A DNA stretch of 64,000 bases, taken from assembly GCA_031420415.1 (NCBI GenBank), contig JANOMT010000009.1:1-64000 (forward strand). Direction: 5' to 3'. Both the position numbers and the translations under genes were made by a program. The notes under the pieces were generated by a model. It ran no database searches. It saw nothing but the letters and a program-made list of their open reading frames with translations, and was not told the DNA's origin. Shown piece by piece: positions 43,401 to 52,664 of the stretch. Positions within the stretch are counted from its first letter, which is position 1. The number at the start of each line of letters is the position of its first letter. The DNA comes from JANYGA01 sp031420415 (GTDB lineage: Bacteria > Vulcanimicrobiota > Vulcanimicrobiia > Vulcanimicrobiales > Vulcanimicrobiaceae).

Positions 43401-45685
43401 GCCGCTTCGATCTCGGTGATGCATCGGCGCGCTGGAATTCCCGAGGTCGCGACGTGACCGGACGTGTGGCGTTCGGTGGAGTTTCGGGACGCCTCGAAAC
43501 CACAGGCGTCCTCGGCCTGCCGGCCGATTCCCCGCTCGATCGGCTTTTGGCCCGCTCGCGCTTTACGGGAACGGCGCATCTGCGCGGTCTCGATCTCGGC
43601 GTGTGGCTTCCCGCAATCGGCTATCAGGTGCCCGTCGGTGGCCGCGTCGATGCCGATGCGACGATCGCGGGGAAACTGAGCGATCCCGACGTTCGTACGG
43701 AGGCCTCGCTCGTCGGCGGATCGATCGGCACATTTCCCGTGGAGCGGCTCGCGCTCTCGGCCAGCTCGACGCTTCGCCGAACGACGATCTCGAAGGTGGT
43801 GCTCGATCTGCCGAATCTCTCACTCGTCGGCTCGGGGAGCTTTGGGCTCGGCGCACGCGACCCGATCGCATTGGCCGTTCACGCGAAGAGTTCCAACGTC
43901 GGGTCGCTCGCGACGCGCATCTTCGGAGCGGGCCCCATCGCCACAGGTCGTGCCGAAGCAGACGTTGCCGTCGACGGCACGCGCGCGAAACCGCGTATCG
44001 CAGGCGGCTTCTATCTCGAAGATGCATCGCTTCGCGGCGTCAAGGTCCCGCGCGCGCTCGGTCAATTCTCCCTGAGCGGCCGCGACATCGTGCTGACGTC
44101 GGTCGAGGTTGGGTTCGCGACGGGGGTGCTGCAACTCGCGGGCTCGGTTCCGCTCCAGGTCGCGCCGTTCGGATTCGGGCCTGCAAACGCCCCGATCTCG
44201 CTCGAAGTGGCGGCGAAGGGCATCGATTTCTCCAACTTCGCGCCGCTCTTACCGGCGGGCTCGAAACTCGGCGGAAAACTCGACGGTCGCGTGGCTGTCG
44301 GCGGGACGGCAGGCTCGCCGCGTCTCGTCGGCGCGCTCGCACTTGCGGACGGCACGTTCGCATCGCCGCTGCAAACCGTCCCGCTCACCGATCTCGGCGC
44401 GTCGCTCGCCTTCGCGGGAACCGACGTGCACTTGGAATCACTGCATGCAGCATCGGGCGGGGGAACGGTCGATGCGAGCGGTGTCGCATCGCTCCTCGAT
44501 CTCGTGCATCCCGGTGCGGATGCGACCTATCGCTTCGGTGCCGAAGCGAAACATTTACGGCTGAATTTTCCGGCCTACGGCGGCGGTCAGATCGACGGCA
44601 AGCTCGTGGTCGGACACGTTCCGGGCACCCGGCCGCTTCTCTCGGGTGCGCTCTCGCTCAGTGAGGCGACGATCCCGTTCGCGGCGCTTTTGCTCGCCGA
44701 TAGCGGCAGCGGCGTGATCGGCGCCGCACCGGCGCCCGTAGTCGTGGCGAATCCAAATGATTTCGCGCTCGACCTCACGATCGGCACGACGAATAACGTG
44801 CGCGTACGCAGTTCCAACGTCGATATCGGCGGCCGCGGAAGCGTGCACGTGGCGGGAACGACCGGCGCGCCTCGTCTCGATGGCGGTTTCGATTCGACCG
44901 GCGGAACGCTCACGTATTTCAATACGGTTTTCCGGCTCGTCGACGGACGCGTGACGTTCACGCCGGATCTCGGCCTCATTCCCACGCTCGACGCGCGCGC
45001 GGTGACGCATGTGATCGACCCCGACCCCAACACCGTGCGCAATCTCTCGGGCTCCGCCAACGTCACGCTCGATCTCGCGGGCCCCGTTACGAATCTCACG
45101 ATCGGGCTCAGCTCCGATCCCGCCTACGATCGGCAACAGATCTTAGGCCTGCTCTTTAGCGCTCCCGCCTTCGGCGCATCCAATCTCTTCGGTGAGAAGG
45201 CCGGCTCCCCGACTCTCTACGGCAGCACGAATTTTGCGGGCGCCCCCGCGGGTTCGGCGCAGAATCGGAATACCGGCGGCCTGACGGTCGCGCAAGAAGC
45301 CTTCGGGATCGCCAACGCCCAGTTCACGCGAACGCTGCTCGCGCCGATCGAGACGAGCTTCGCGCAAGCCGTGGGCCTTTCGAATTTCAACGTCAACGTC
45401 GATTACACGGGCAGCGTCGGGCTCACGGCCCGAAAAGTGCTCGGCAAAAAGATCAATGCCGTGTACGGCACGACCTTCGGGTACCCGTATCGACAAACGT
45501 TCGGCTTCGAGGTGAAGCCGAGCCCGAGCACCGCCGCGCAACTCACCGTCTTCCAGACGCTCGGTGCATCGGGCCTGACCTCGCTCGCGCCGGCGGCCTT
45601 CGGCTCGACCAACCTCAAGTTGCAATCCGCCCAACCGAGCTCGGGGACAACCGGGTTCTCTCTCAGCATCCAGCGACTCTTTTGA
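40463..45685 (+). CDS. tamB: TamB/DUF490-family translocation and lipid-transport protein
   Basis: Very long periplasm-spanning AsmA-like protein (1740 residues) bridging inner and outer membranes; family members move phospholipids and help outer-membrane protein assembly. One N-terminal anchor (WIRVLAALVLLAVFVVAFAGP), then continuous beta-rich repeats (GxxDxxG-type strands) that would form a groove, and the C-terminal DUF490/TamB domain from about residue 1400, ending SLSIQRLF with a terminal phenylalanine. I chose GTG 40463, preceded by GAGGAGA; an in-frame TTG at 40439 is less likely. It lies directly upstream of bamA, the usual partner type. Confidence 0.92.
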   Translation: MPNGRSGWIRVLAALVLLAVFVVAFAGPISRALVASAIDVATGDRVAFTDLELGSDRAVVHHLELAHAGRTLLTADLATVRYRLRDLLPGGSRRFGLVGVALDAPRLVFERRADGTFDVAPGAGGAAATAPVASGPVADLPLRFDARIRNGSIVLEDQFRVLPESRRLGLEGISATLAFDSAAISTYHVRASISNDAPARLSAVGRIDAPRGYAVHRIRAHDLALVPIVNYFINSSAARFESGIARNADVRVYGFASGPKKTYVYHTSGSLALHGGGMRIPGLVQSASDLDGRLDFFDGGFAAPALTARLGPMPVRVAGGIYDWASPKFQLGIAIADAPLDRVRGLFAFSRMLPLEGRGRVTTYLEGPVGLPLVSTRVATPALTYAGYPVEGLAARAIYYDGALDVVGLGARYGGLDVAANGAIILGDTSHTELVFKVNGPAARVPYLAELAPGAAIDAVGLLAGDALRFDVRGAATGAGGGTDLAAIFHEDARGDGRYGPFRLTRSDGSSIAGAFTFDRSANESAFWLDARRYRYAELLRPATLPGIDLAAPTFHGILDGELAGVGPPSDFRIAGNVRGHDLRVGGLAIAAVSGHLTGSIGNFGLRDVVASGPWGAFAGAGAYVGPALALDGIYHGSFAQLRTFTGEIGGSGPVNGPVAMLIGPTDSIVQARGALTPGAIVQGVPVDSLSGTVAISGKRLRVYAATGSVASGTLVAAGDLDSSGTLGVSLAGAQARRLRAVVPLGGGGDVAAIGTFGLVGPGSRFEGGLALGAGATLDRLPLVANGDVTLAGTRFDFRHTDAELGSALGTLDGSLGGVGTRAPIYDARLHIGAAQLGPLVRSVLPQRRDVAGTLTGDLTLRGTLANLAVAGTLGIPEGTVNGLHFRDAGARIALLPGELSARLGTVTVGSTTAAFGADVRGKDASFQLVAPRANLGDFNDYFDAGDALGGHGRIAAQFVRDATSVRTSADIAIADLHVRRFDLGDASARWNSRGRDVTGRVAFGGVSGRLETTGVLGLPADSPLDRLLARSRFTGTAHLRGLDLGVWLPAIGYQVPVGGRVDADATIAGKLSDPDVRTEASLVGGSIGTFPVERLALSASSTLRRTTISKVVLDLPNLSLVGSGSFGLGARDPIALAVHAKSSNVGSLATRIFGAGPIATGRAEADVAVDGTRAKPRIAGGFYLEDASLRGVKVPRALGQFSLSGRDIVLTSVEVGFATGVLQLAGSVPLQVAPFGFGPANAPISLEVAAKGIDFSNFAPLLPAGSKLGGKLDGRVAVGGTAGSPRLVGALALADGTFASPLQTVPLTDLGASLAFAGTDVHLESLHAASGGGTVDASGVASLLDLVHPGADATYRFGAEAKHLRLNFPAYGGGQIDGKLVVGHVPGTRPLLSGALSLSEATIPFAALLLADSGSGVIGAAPAPVVVANPNDFALDLTIGTTNNVRVRSSNVDIGGRGSVHVAGTTGAPRLDGGFDSTGGTLTYFNTVFRLVDGRVTFTPDLGLIPTLDARAVTHVIDPDPNTVRNLSGSANVTLDLAGPVTNLTIGLSSDPAYDRQQILGLLFSAPAFGASNLFGEKAGSPTLYGSTNFAGAPAGSAQNRNTGGLTVAQEAFGIANAQFTRTLLAPIETSFAQAVGLSNFNVNVDYTGSVGLTARKVLGKKINAVYGTTFGYPYRQTFGFEVKPSPSTAAQLTVFQTLGASGLTSLAPAAFGSTNLKLQSAQPSSGTTGFSLSIQRLF

Positions 45686-45861
45686 TGGTAGCGTCGGGGA
45701 GTCGGGATTGCGTTCCCGGAGATGCCGGGTGTTTGGGGGGTCGCCCCCGTATAGTCGCAAAGGAATGTGCCGTTCCGTGCGTTTGCCGGATGTCGGTCCG
45801 TGACAACCTACCTTCCGCCGCCTTCGGCGGCCCGGGAGGTCGAAGGAAGCTTTCACTGCGT
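45686..45861 (+). promoter_or_regulatory. bamA leader region with hairpins
   Basis: 176 bases without a gene. Visible structures are a GGGGG-TCG-CCCCC hairpin (about 45736-45748), followed closely by TATAGT (45750-45755), a possible -10 with no good -35. A GCCGCC-TTC-GGCGGC hairpin lies at 45817-45831, about 30 bases before the bamA ATG. It may hold the promoter of the 16-kb envelope operon. Function inferred. Confidence 0.4.
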
Positions 45862-48252
45862 ATGTTCTCTCGTTTTCGTCGCGTGCGACGAACCATCGTC
45901 GCGCTCGCCGCGCTCGCCGCGCTCGCCTCGCCCGCGATCGACGCTTCGCCCGCATTTGCGGCGTCGCCGACGCCGGCACCCGTGGTCGCACCGGCGCTCC
46001 CCGCGATCGCGCCAAGCGCCGTTCCCAGCACGGTCGCGCCGCCGGTCGTCGTCCCGCCCGCGCCACGTCCACCGGCGAACGCGCCGAGGGTCGTCAGCGT
46101 GGACGTGTCGGGGAACGCGCACGTCCCGACCGATAAGATTCTCGCGGTCGTGCGGACGCGTGCGGGTCAGCCCTTCGACGAGCGCGTCGTGCGGGACGAT
46201 CTGCAGAATATCTTCGATCTCGGCTACTTCGCCGATCAAGTGCCGCCGCTGATACGTCAGCGCCCCGACGGGATTGCGATCACCTATCGCGTGATCGAGA
46301 ATCCGGTCATCGAGCGCATCGCGTTTTCGGGAAACGAACACGTGCCCTCCGATACGTTGCTCGCCTTGATGGACACGGCCGTGGGCCAAGTCCTCAATAC
46401 GAACACGTTCCACCAAGACGTGCTCAAGATCAACTCGTACTACGACAAGATCGGGTATAGCGGTCAGGTGCCTTCGCACGTCGCGGGCCTCAACATCGCC
46501 AAAGACGGTGTGCTCAGTCTGATGGTTCGCGAAGGTCTTACCGTTCGCAACATCACGATCGTCGGTAATCCGATCCTCGCGCCGAGTATCGTGAAGGCGG
46601 CGTTGACGCTCAAACCGGGTCAGCCGTATTCGGAAGATTCGCGCGACAAAGATTACGAGAGCCTCAAGAAGCTCTACGAAAAATACGATCTCCAACTCGG
46701 CGATTTCGAGGCCGGGATCGATCCGACGACGGTCGATCTTACCAAGGGAACGGCCGATGTTAAATACAGCATCTACGTCGCGGTCGTCGGCGCCGTACAG
46801 ATCACCGGCAATACCCTCACCAAGGACGTCGTCGTCCGTCGCCAGTTGCGCCTGCGCCCCGGCATGATCATCACGCAGGGCCTCTTACGTCGCGATTACG
46901 AGCGGCTCAATAATCTCGGCTTCTTCGAAAAAGTCGATCTCAATCCCAAGCCCGGCCCCGATCCAAAGAAGCTCTATCAAGTCACGCTCGATTGGAACGT
47001 GAAAGAACAGCGCACGGGCACGGCGCAAATCGGCGCCGGCTACTCGGGCGGTCCGACGGGCCAAGGTCTTACGGGCACGCTTTCGTATTCGCAGAACAAT
47101 ATCAACGGCACGGGTAACGCGGCTTCCGTGCGGCTGGAGCGCGGTTCGCGCATATCCGACGCCCAGCTGACGTACTCGATTCCGTACTTGGGGAACACCA
47201 GGGCGAGCGAAAAATATAGCCTCGGCGCATCACTCTTCACGAGCGCGCAGACGAATTTTTATCAGGTCTATCAAGCGACCAACGCCAGCAACGCGGGCGG
47301 ATTCCAGCCGATCGTCTCCACGCCCGCGCCGACGACTCCCGGCGGCACGGCGACGGCGGTCAACGGCCAGGCCGTCGTGCTCACACCCAATGCGAATCTG
47401 ATCTCAGGCATCGCGGCGCGCTACGCGAATCGCAGCAACGGCGGCACGCTCAACGTCGGTCGTCGCCTCACCGATACGTTGACCGCAACGGTCGGGCTGA
47501 CGATCCAGCGTCTCGCAAACGACGTCGTGCTTCCGACGGGTTACCGCCTACAGGGATCGCAGACGATCTTCAACGGCACCACGACCAATTCGCCGTTCGG
47601 GACGCAAACCAACGGCACGACACTCGGCATCAATGCGCCGTCGATCGCCGAAACCGCCAACGGCGCCGGATTCAATCTGCACGCGGTCACGCTCGGACTG
47701 CAGAACGACACGCGCGACGATGTCTTCAACCCACGTCGCGGCTATAGCGCCACGGTAACGGAAGAGCTTTCGGGACGCGGTATTGGGTCGCAATTCGGTT
47801 ACACGATCACGACGTTCGATGGAGCGAAGTTCTTCCCGGTCGCCAAAAATGCGACGCTCGCATTCCACGCCCTCGTCGGCAATGCGACGGGCGCGATTCC
47901 GCCGAGCAAACTCTTCGTGCTCACCGATCAACAACTACGTGGGTACAGCCAAGTTTTCTATGGCACGCAAGAAGCGCTCTTGCAATCCGAACTGCGGATT
48001 CCGGTCTCGCCGGATCGCAAATTCAACGTCGCGCTCTTCTACGATTTCGGCGGTCAGAGTATTCGCGGTGCGCAACCGATCACGAACTTCGGGAAGCTCA
48101 TCGTGGATTACAGCAAGTTTCTCTATCGCACCGACGCCGGAATCGGTCTTCGTTTCGACGTGCCGCAACTCGGCTTCAAATCCATCCGGCTCGACTTCGC
48201 TCGCGGCAAGGGTGGCGGCCACACCAGCTTCGGAATCGGACAGAGCTTCTAA
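45862..48252 (+). CDS. bamA: Outer-membrane protein assembly factor BamA
   Basis: Omp85 protein that inserts beta-barrels into the outer membrane. Signal peptide (about residues 1-33), an Ala/Pro/Val-rich linker to about residue 75, then POTRA-type repeats: VVSVDVSGNAHVPTDKIL, IERIAFSGNEHVPSDTLL, VRNITIVGNPILAPSIV and VGAVQITGNTLTKDVVV. I count four rather than the five of E. coli. A 16-strand barrel domain follows with DTRDDVFNPRRGYSATV, RGYSQVFYGTQ and a C-terminal phenylalanine (GIGQSF). The ATG at 45862 gives 796 residues. It heads the envelope gene train. Confidence 0.95.
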   Translation: MFSRFRRVRRTIVALAALAALASPAIDASPAFAASPTPAPVVAPALPAIAPSAVPSTVAPPVVVPPAPRPPANAPRVVSVDVSGNAHVPTDKILAVVRTRAGQPFDERVVRDDLQNIFDLGYFADQVPPLIRQRPDGIAITYRVIENPVIERIAFSGNEHVPSDTLLALMDTAVGQVLNTNTFHQDVLKINSYYDKIGYSGQVPSHVAGLNIAKDGVLSLMVREGLTVRNITIVGNPILAPSIVKAALTLKPGQPYSEDSRDKDYESLKKLYEKYDLQLGDFEAGIDPTTVDLTKGTADVKYSIYVAVVGAVQITGNTLTKDVVVRRQLRLRPGMIITQGLLRRDYERLNNLGFFEKVDLNPKPGPDPKKLYQVTLDWNVKEQRTGTAQIGAGYSGGPTGQGLTGTLSYSQNNINGTGNAASVRLERGSRISDAQLTYSIPYLGNTRASEKYSLGASLFTSAQTNFYQVYQATNASNAGGFQPIVSTPAPTTPGGTATAVNGQAVVLTPNANLISGIAARYANRSNGGTLNVGRRLTDTLTATVGLTIQRLANDVVLPTGYRLQGSQTIFNGTTTNSPFGTQTNGTTLGINAPSIAETANGAGFNLHAVTLGLQNDTRDDVFNPRRGYSATVTEELSGRGIGSQFGYTITTFDGAKFFPVAKNATLAFHALVGNATGAIPPSKLFVLTDQQLRGYSQVFYGTQEALLQSELRIPVSPDRKFNVALFYDFGGQSIRGAQPITNFGKLIVDYSKFLYRTDAGIGLRFDVPQLGFKSIRLDFARGKGGGHTSFGIGQSF

Positions 48253-48254
48253 TC

Positions 48255-49064
48255 ATGGCTACTCGGACCCACCGTCTCGCGATCGCATGCGCCTCGCTGC
48301 TTCTCGCGACTCCCATTTTCACGCCGGCAACGCTCGCAGCCGACGTCGTCGACATCGGTTTCGTCGATCAGGCGGCGCTTTCGAACATCCGTCAGTTTAC
48401 GGACGCGAATCGGCAGCTCGCGGGGTTTAAATCGGATCTCGACAAACAATTTGCGAAGCGTATGCGATCGGTAAAGGATGGCAACACTCAACAACGCATC
48501 GCCCAAGAATTCCAGAACAAATTAGGGGAGCGGCAGCGCGCGCTCTTCGGCCCGCTTTTAGCGCGGGCTCAGGTCGCGATCGCGTCGGTCGCATCGAGTA
48601 AGAATCTCTCGGTCGTCGTCGATAAACGCATCGTCATTTTCGGCGGCCAAGACGTCACGCAGAACGTGATCAACCTGCTCGCAGGACCGGGAGATCCGAT
48701 TCCGCCCGTCAATACGCCGCCGCCCTCGAGCGTCGGCTTCGTGGATCAAACGCAGATCGATGCGATCCCGAAGCTCAAATCGGCGAACGACGACTTTCAA
48801 AAATTCCAAGCCGATCAACAGAAAGCCGCGCAGACGAAGATCAAAGCGGCGAAGAACGACGCCGATCGCCAGAGCGTTTTTAAAGAATATCAGGCCGCAC
48901 TCGCCGACAAAAATAAATCCGCGATCGCACCGTTGGTCGAAAAGACGCGCGACGTCATCGCGGACGTCGCGAAGAAGAAGGGCTTGTTGCTGGTCATCGA
49001 CCGCTCGAATCTCATCTTCGGCGGCACGGATATCACGAGCGATGTCACTAGCGCGCTCAAGTAA
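48255..49064 (+). CDS. OmpH/Skp-like periplasmic chaperone with two tandem domains
   Basis: Signal peptide ending TLAADVVDIG (about residue 29). Two similar Skp-like units follow. Unit one (about residues 30-150) runs IGFVDQAAL ... LSVVVDKRIVIFGGQDVTQNVINLL. Unit two (about 158-269) runs VGFVDQTQI ... LLLVIDRSNLIFGGTDITSDVTSAL. Each has a beta strand, a charged coiled-coil hairpin and a closing beta-strand pair. Classical Skp has one such unit of about 160 residues. It probably escorts unfolded outer-membrane proteins to BamA, encoded 2 bp upstream. It overlaps the next gene by 23 bp. Confidence 0.85.
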   Translation: MATRTHRLAIACASLLLATPIFTPATLAADVVDIGFVDQAALSNIRQFTDANRQLAGFKSDLDKQFAKRMRSVKDGNTQQRIAQEFQNKLGERQRALFGPLLARAQVAIASVASSKNLSVVVDKRIVIFGGQDVTQNVINLLAGPGDPIPPVNTPPPSSVGFVDQTQIDAIPKLKSANDDFQKFQADQQKAAQTKIKAAKNDADRQSVFKEYQAALADKNKSAIAPLVEKTRDVIADVAKKKGLLLVIDRSNLIFGGTDITSDVTSALK

Positions 49065-50394
49065 CCCACGCGGCGCGTTGTTCGCTTGCGGGGCGATCGT
49101 CGTCTCGCTTGCGGCGTGCGCGCGGCAAGCGACCACGTCCGCGGAATCGCCGCGTCCGGTGGTCGCTAGCCACGTCGGGTACGTTCGCATGGAAGAGTTG
49201 GTCAAGAAGCATCCACTCTACGCGCAACTCGCGCGTCTCGATGAAGATATGGCGGCGCTGCAACTCAAGAGCGTCGGGCCCGAGATCGCGCGTTCGGGTG
49301 CCGATATCGCCGTCGAAGAAAAACGTCTGCAGAGCGAACTCGATATCGCAGCTGCCCGCACGAAGAAAGCACTCGCCGACAAACAGATCGAGTATGCGAA
49401 ACTCGAAGGGGCCGCGATCAACGCGGCGATCGGCGGCGGTGGCGGGAGCGGTCCCGGCGGCGGCGCGATCGCAGGCGGCATCGCACGGCAAGCGCGCGAG
49501 CAGCAGCAGAGCGTTTTGCGCGACGCGCAGAAGAATCTCGATACGTATCGTGGCGAAGTCATCGCGCAAGATCAGAGTGCCGTGACGTCGCTTAACGCGT
49601 CGCTTGCCGAACGTGCGTCGCGCACGTATCGTGCGAAAGCGGACGAATTACAGCGCAAGGAATCGGATTTCGCACTCGCGCTCGCGACCGAAAATTCAGC
49701 CGAGCGTCTCTCGCTACGCGCGACGCTCTCGAACCTCGCTCTCGACGATACGTCGCGCGACGACGTCAAGAAACAACTCGACGTGCTCGATAAGAAAGAA
49801 TCCGATGCGCTCGCCGCGCTCAAGAATCGCGATCAATCGACGCTCGCGGCGCTGCAAACGCAGCTTCACGACAGCGTGAGGACGGACTTGCGCGCGGAAG
49901 TCGCGGTCATGCAAAAACGGACGCTCGCCAAGATCAACGAACGCGAGTTAAGCACGCGGCACGAGCTCATCGCAAAGCTCCGTCCGCTCCCGCAAGCTCC
50001 CGGAAGCGGCGGCGTAAATATGCCCGCGGGTGTCGCGCCCGATATGCGCTCCAAACTCGAAGCGCTCCACAAAAAATATCAAAACGATTTCGATAAGGAT
50101 GCGAATCAAACGATCGCATCGTTTCAAGCGACGCGCGCGGATCTCACGCGACGCTTTCGCGAACTGGGTCAGGTCGATCGGTCCGCGCAGGCGGGTGCTG
50201 CGAAACAGATGGATTCGCTTCAAAAACAACGCGTCGATCTCTACGGCCAAATGGTCGCGCAGATCGGTCGCGAGGTCAAAACCATTGCCGAGAAACGCGG
50301 CATCAACATCGTCGTTAGCGACGTCGTCGCACCAGCCGGCGGTGTGGATCTCACTGCCGACGCCGAAAAGGACATCGAGAGTCTACACGAGTGA
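49042..50394 (+). CDS. Long Skp-like coiled-coil lipoprotein
   Basis: 450 residues. The N-terminus carries a lipobox-like LAAC (about residue 25), then VGYVRMEELVKKHPLYAQL, typical of the OmpH/Skp start. A very long alternating-charge coiled coil follows, interrupted by a glycine-rich patch (GGGGGSGPGGGAIAGG, about residues 133-148). The end IGREVKTIAEKRGINIVVSD and VDLTADAEKDIESL mirrors the Skp ending. Probably a membrane-anchored giant relative of Skp. The ATG at 49042 lies inside the previous gene; the longer frame upstream is a shadow. Confidence 0.75.
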   Translation: MSLARSSNPRGALFACGAIVVSLAACARQATTSAESPRPVVASHVGYVRMEELVKKHPLYAQLARLDEDMAALQLKSVGPEIARSGADIAVEEKRLQSELDIAAARTKKALADKQIEYAKLEGAAINAAIGGGGGSGPGGGAIAGGIARQAREQQQSVLRDAQKNLDTYRGEVIAQDQSAVTSLNASLAERASRTYRAKADELQRKESDFALALATENSAERLSLRATLSNLALDDTSRDDVKKQLDVLDKKESDALAALKNRDQSTLAALQTQLHDSVRTDLRAEVAVMQKRTLAKINERELSTRHELIAKLRPLPQAPGSGGVNMPAGVAPDMRSKLEALHKKYQNDFDKDANQTIASFQATRADLTRRFRELGQVDRSAQAGAAKQMDSLQKQRVDLYGQMVAQIGREVKTIAEKRGINIVVSDVVAPAGGVDLTADAEKDIESLHE

Positions 50395-50795
50395 AACGCA
50401 TCATCATCGCCGTGGCCGCGTGCGCCGCCCTCTCCGCCTGCGCCGGACAATCGTCGGAATCGACCGTCGCGACGGTCGATCTCGTCCGCATTCAAGCAAA
50501 TTGGCCGAAGTTCATCAATTACTCGAACCAACTCGCCTCCGATACGGACGCGATCAACCGGTCGTCTGCAGATGCGCGATCGAAATCGCAACAGCTCGAT
50601 CTCTTGCGCAAACGCTACGTCAACATGCAGAACGAAGTCTCGGGTGACGTGCGCGCAGCGGCTGAATCGATCGCCAACGACCGGCACTACAAGCTGATCG
50701 TTACGCGGCAATTCGTCGGTTACGGCGGCGTCGATATCACGGCAGACGTCGAGAAGATCCTCAAGATCACCGAAAAGTCACCGGCGAAATCGTAA
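50391..50795 (+). CDS. Small Skp-like lipoprotein
   Basis: 134 residues. Lipobox LSAC (about residue 17), then VATVDLVRIQANWPKFINY, a short helical hairpin, and the closing YKLIVTRQFVGYGGVDITADVEKIL, parallel to the ends of both preceding proteins. It overlaps the previous gene as GTGA. The third Skp-like gene in a row; it may be a membrane-bound variant or form mixed trimers with the others. Confidence 0.75.
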   Translation: MKRIIIAVAACAALSACAGQSSESTVATVDLVRIQANWPKFINYSNQLASDTDAINRSSADARSKSQQLDLLRKRYVNMQNEVSGDVRAAAESIANDRHYKLIVTRQFVGYGGVDITADVEKILKITEKSPAKS

Positions 50796-50799
50796 GCCG

Positions 50800-51807
50800 T
50801 TGACGCTTGCCGAACTAGCCGCGCGCGTCGACGGTACGGTCCGCGGCGACGCGACCGTGGTGATCGACGATATCGCTTCGATCGACGACGTGATGCCCGG
50901 GTCGCTGACGTTTGCAGTCGACGAACGGTACTTGCGTGCGGCGCTCGCATCGCGCGCGGCTGCCGTCATGACGGAACCGGCCGTGGCGGGCGCGATCGAT
51001 GCGCCACGCAAGCCGCTGCTGGTCGTCGCATCGGCTCGCATCGCACTCGCGACGCTGCTCGCCGACCGCGAACCGCCGCGTCCACAAGGCCCGTTCCGCC
51101 ACGCATCGGCCGTCATCGATCCGACGGCGACGATCGGCCCCGACGTTTATATCGATGCGCTCGTCGTCGTTGGTGCGCGCGCGAATATCGGCGCTGAGAC
51201 CGTCTTACTCGCAGGTTCCGTCGTCGGTGCGGATGCGACGCTCGGGCGCGCCTGCATGCTGTATCCGAGGGCGGTCTTTCTCGACCGCTGCGTCGCGGGC
51301 GATCGCGTCGCGTTGCAAGCGGGTGCGGTCGTCGGTGCCGATGGCTTCGGATATGCGTTCATCGCGGGCGCGCTCGCGAAGATTCCGCAGATCGGCAACG
51401 TCGTGCTCGGCGACGACGTCGAGATCGGTGCCAACGCGTGCGTGGACCGCGCGCAGACGGGCTCGACGACGATCGGAACGGGAACCAAGATCGACAACTT
51501 CGTGCAGATCGGGCACAACTGCCAGATCGGCAAGCACTGCGGCTTCGCGTCGATGGTCGGCATCGCGGGCTCGACGAAGGTTGGCGACTATACCGTGATC
51601 GGTGGCCAAGCTGGCCTCAACGGCCATATCACGGTCGGATCGCGCGTGCGGATCGCCGGCGGCACGCACGTTTGGAAAGACGTTCCCGACGGGGCGACGA
51701 TGAGCGGTCAACCCGCGCGCGAACATCGCGAGGAATTGCGGCACCAGGTGCGTCTCCGCGATCTCGAAAAACTCTACAAGCGAGTAAGCTCTTTGGAGCA
51801 AGAGTGA
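50800..51807 (+). CDS. lpxD: UDP-3-O-acylglucosamine N-acyltransferase
   Basis: Third step of lipid A synthesis: N-acylation of UDP-3-O-acyl-GlcN from acyl-ACP. The N-terminal UDP-binding domain (about residues 1-100) is followed by a left-handed beta helix of hexapeptide repeats with the catalytic histidine in NFVQIGHNCQIGKHCG, and a C-terminal helix. At 335 residues it is typical. The start is TTG 50800, four bases after the preceding stop. It overlaps lpxC as GTGA. Confidence 0.95.
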   Translation: MTLAELAARVDGTVRGDATVVIDDIASIDDVMPGSLTFAVDERYLRAALASRAAAVMTEPAVAGAIDAPRKPLLVVASARIALATLLADREPPRPQGPFRHASAVIDPTATIGPDVYIDALVVVGARANIGAETVLLAGSVVGADATLGRACMLYPRAVFLDRCVAGDRVALQAGAVVGADGFGYAFIAGALAKIPQIGNVVLGDDVEIGANACVDRAQTGSTTIGTGTKIDNFVQIGHNCQIGKHCGFASMVGIAGSTKVGDYTVIGGQAGLNGHITVGSRVRIAGGTHVWKDVPDGATMSGQPAREHREELRHQVRLRDLEKLYKRVSSLEQE

Positions 51808-52664
51808 GTCAACAGCAACACACGCTCGGCGCGGCCGTCGATTTCGCGGGCGTCGGTCTCCATACGGGCACGCTCGCGCGCGTGCACGTCGAACCGCAAC
51901 CCGCGGGATGCGGCATCTCGTTTGCGCTCGACGATGGTGACGTCGTCTTTCCCGCTCACGCCGAATACGTCGTCGACACGAAACGCGCGACGGTACTCGG
52001 CATCGGGGACGTCACCGTTTCGACGGTCGAACATCTCTTGAGCGCGCTTTTCGCACTCGGCATCGACAACGCACGGATCGATGTCGAGGGCCCGGAGATT
52101 CCGATTCTCGATGGGAGCTCCGCGTCATTTGCCGCTGCGTTCGCAGCTGCGGGGATCGTCGCGCAAGACGCGCCGCGCGCCGTCTTTACGGTCGATCGAC
52201 CGTACGTGTTCGCCGACGGCGATGCGATGCTCGTCGTCTCGCCCGCCGCGGCATTTCGTTTGCGTTTCGCGGTCGAATTCGCGCCGCCCGTCGGCGCGCA
52301 ATACCTCGACACATCGCTCGAGCCCGGTGCCTATGCGCGCGAGATCGCGCCCGCACGCACGTTCGGCTATCTGCACGAAGTCGAGGCGCTTCGCGCGGCG
52401 GGCCTCGCGCGTGGCGGGAGCCTCGAAAATGCGCTCGTCTTCGCACCCGACGGTCCGCTGACGCCGCTGCGGTGGCCGAACGAAGTCGTACGGCACAAAG
52501 CGCTGGATCTTATCGGAGATTTTGCGTTGATCGGCGCGTGGCCGCAGTGCGATATCCTGACGGTTAAAAGTGGCCACCGCTTGCACGCGCGAGCGACCGC
52601 GCAGTTGCGCACCCTCGGCTGCATCTCGCACGGAGTTGCCGTATTTGCGGTGAAGGATTCGTAG
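51804..52664 (+). CDS. lpxC: UDP-3-O-acyl-N-acetylglucosamine deacetylase
   Basis: Committed, zinc-dependent step of lipid A synthesis. VGLHTGTLARV, STVEHLLSALFALGIDN (zinc histidine), ILDGSSASFAAAF, and HKALDLIGDFALIG, the HKxxDxxGD zinc motif. At 286 residues it is slightly shorter than E. coli LpxC. The GTG at 51804 overlaps the lpxD stop; the longer frame is a shadow. The following fabZ is separate, not fused as in some phyla. Confidence 0.95.
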   Translation: MSQQQHTLGAAVDFAGVGLHTGTLARVHVEPQPAGCGISFALDDGDVVFPAHAEYVVDTKRATVLGIGDVTVSTVEHLLSALFALGIDNARIDVEGPEIPILDGSSASFAAAFAAAGIVAQDAPRAVFTVDRPYVFADGDAMLVVSPAAAFRLRFAVEFAPPVGAQYLDTSLEPGAYAREIAPARTFGYLHEVEALRAAGLARGGSLENALVFAPDGPLTPLRWPNEVVRHKALDLIGDFALIGAWPQCDILTVKSGHRLHARATAQLRTLGCISHGVAVFAVKDS

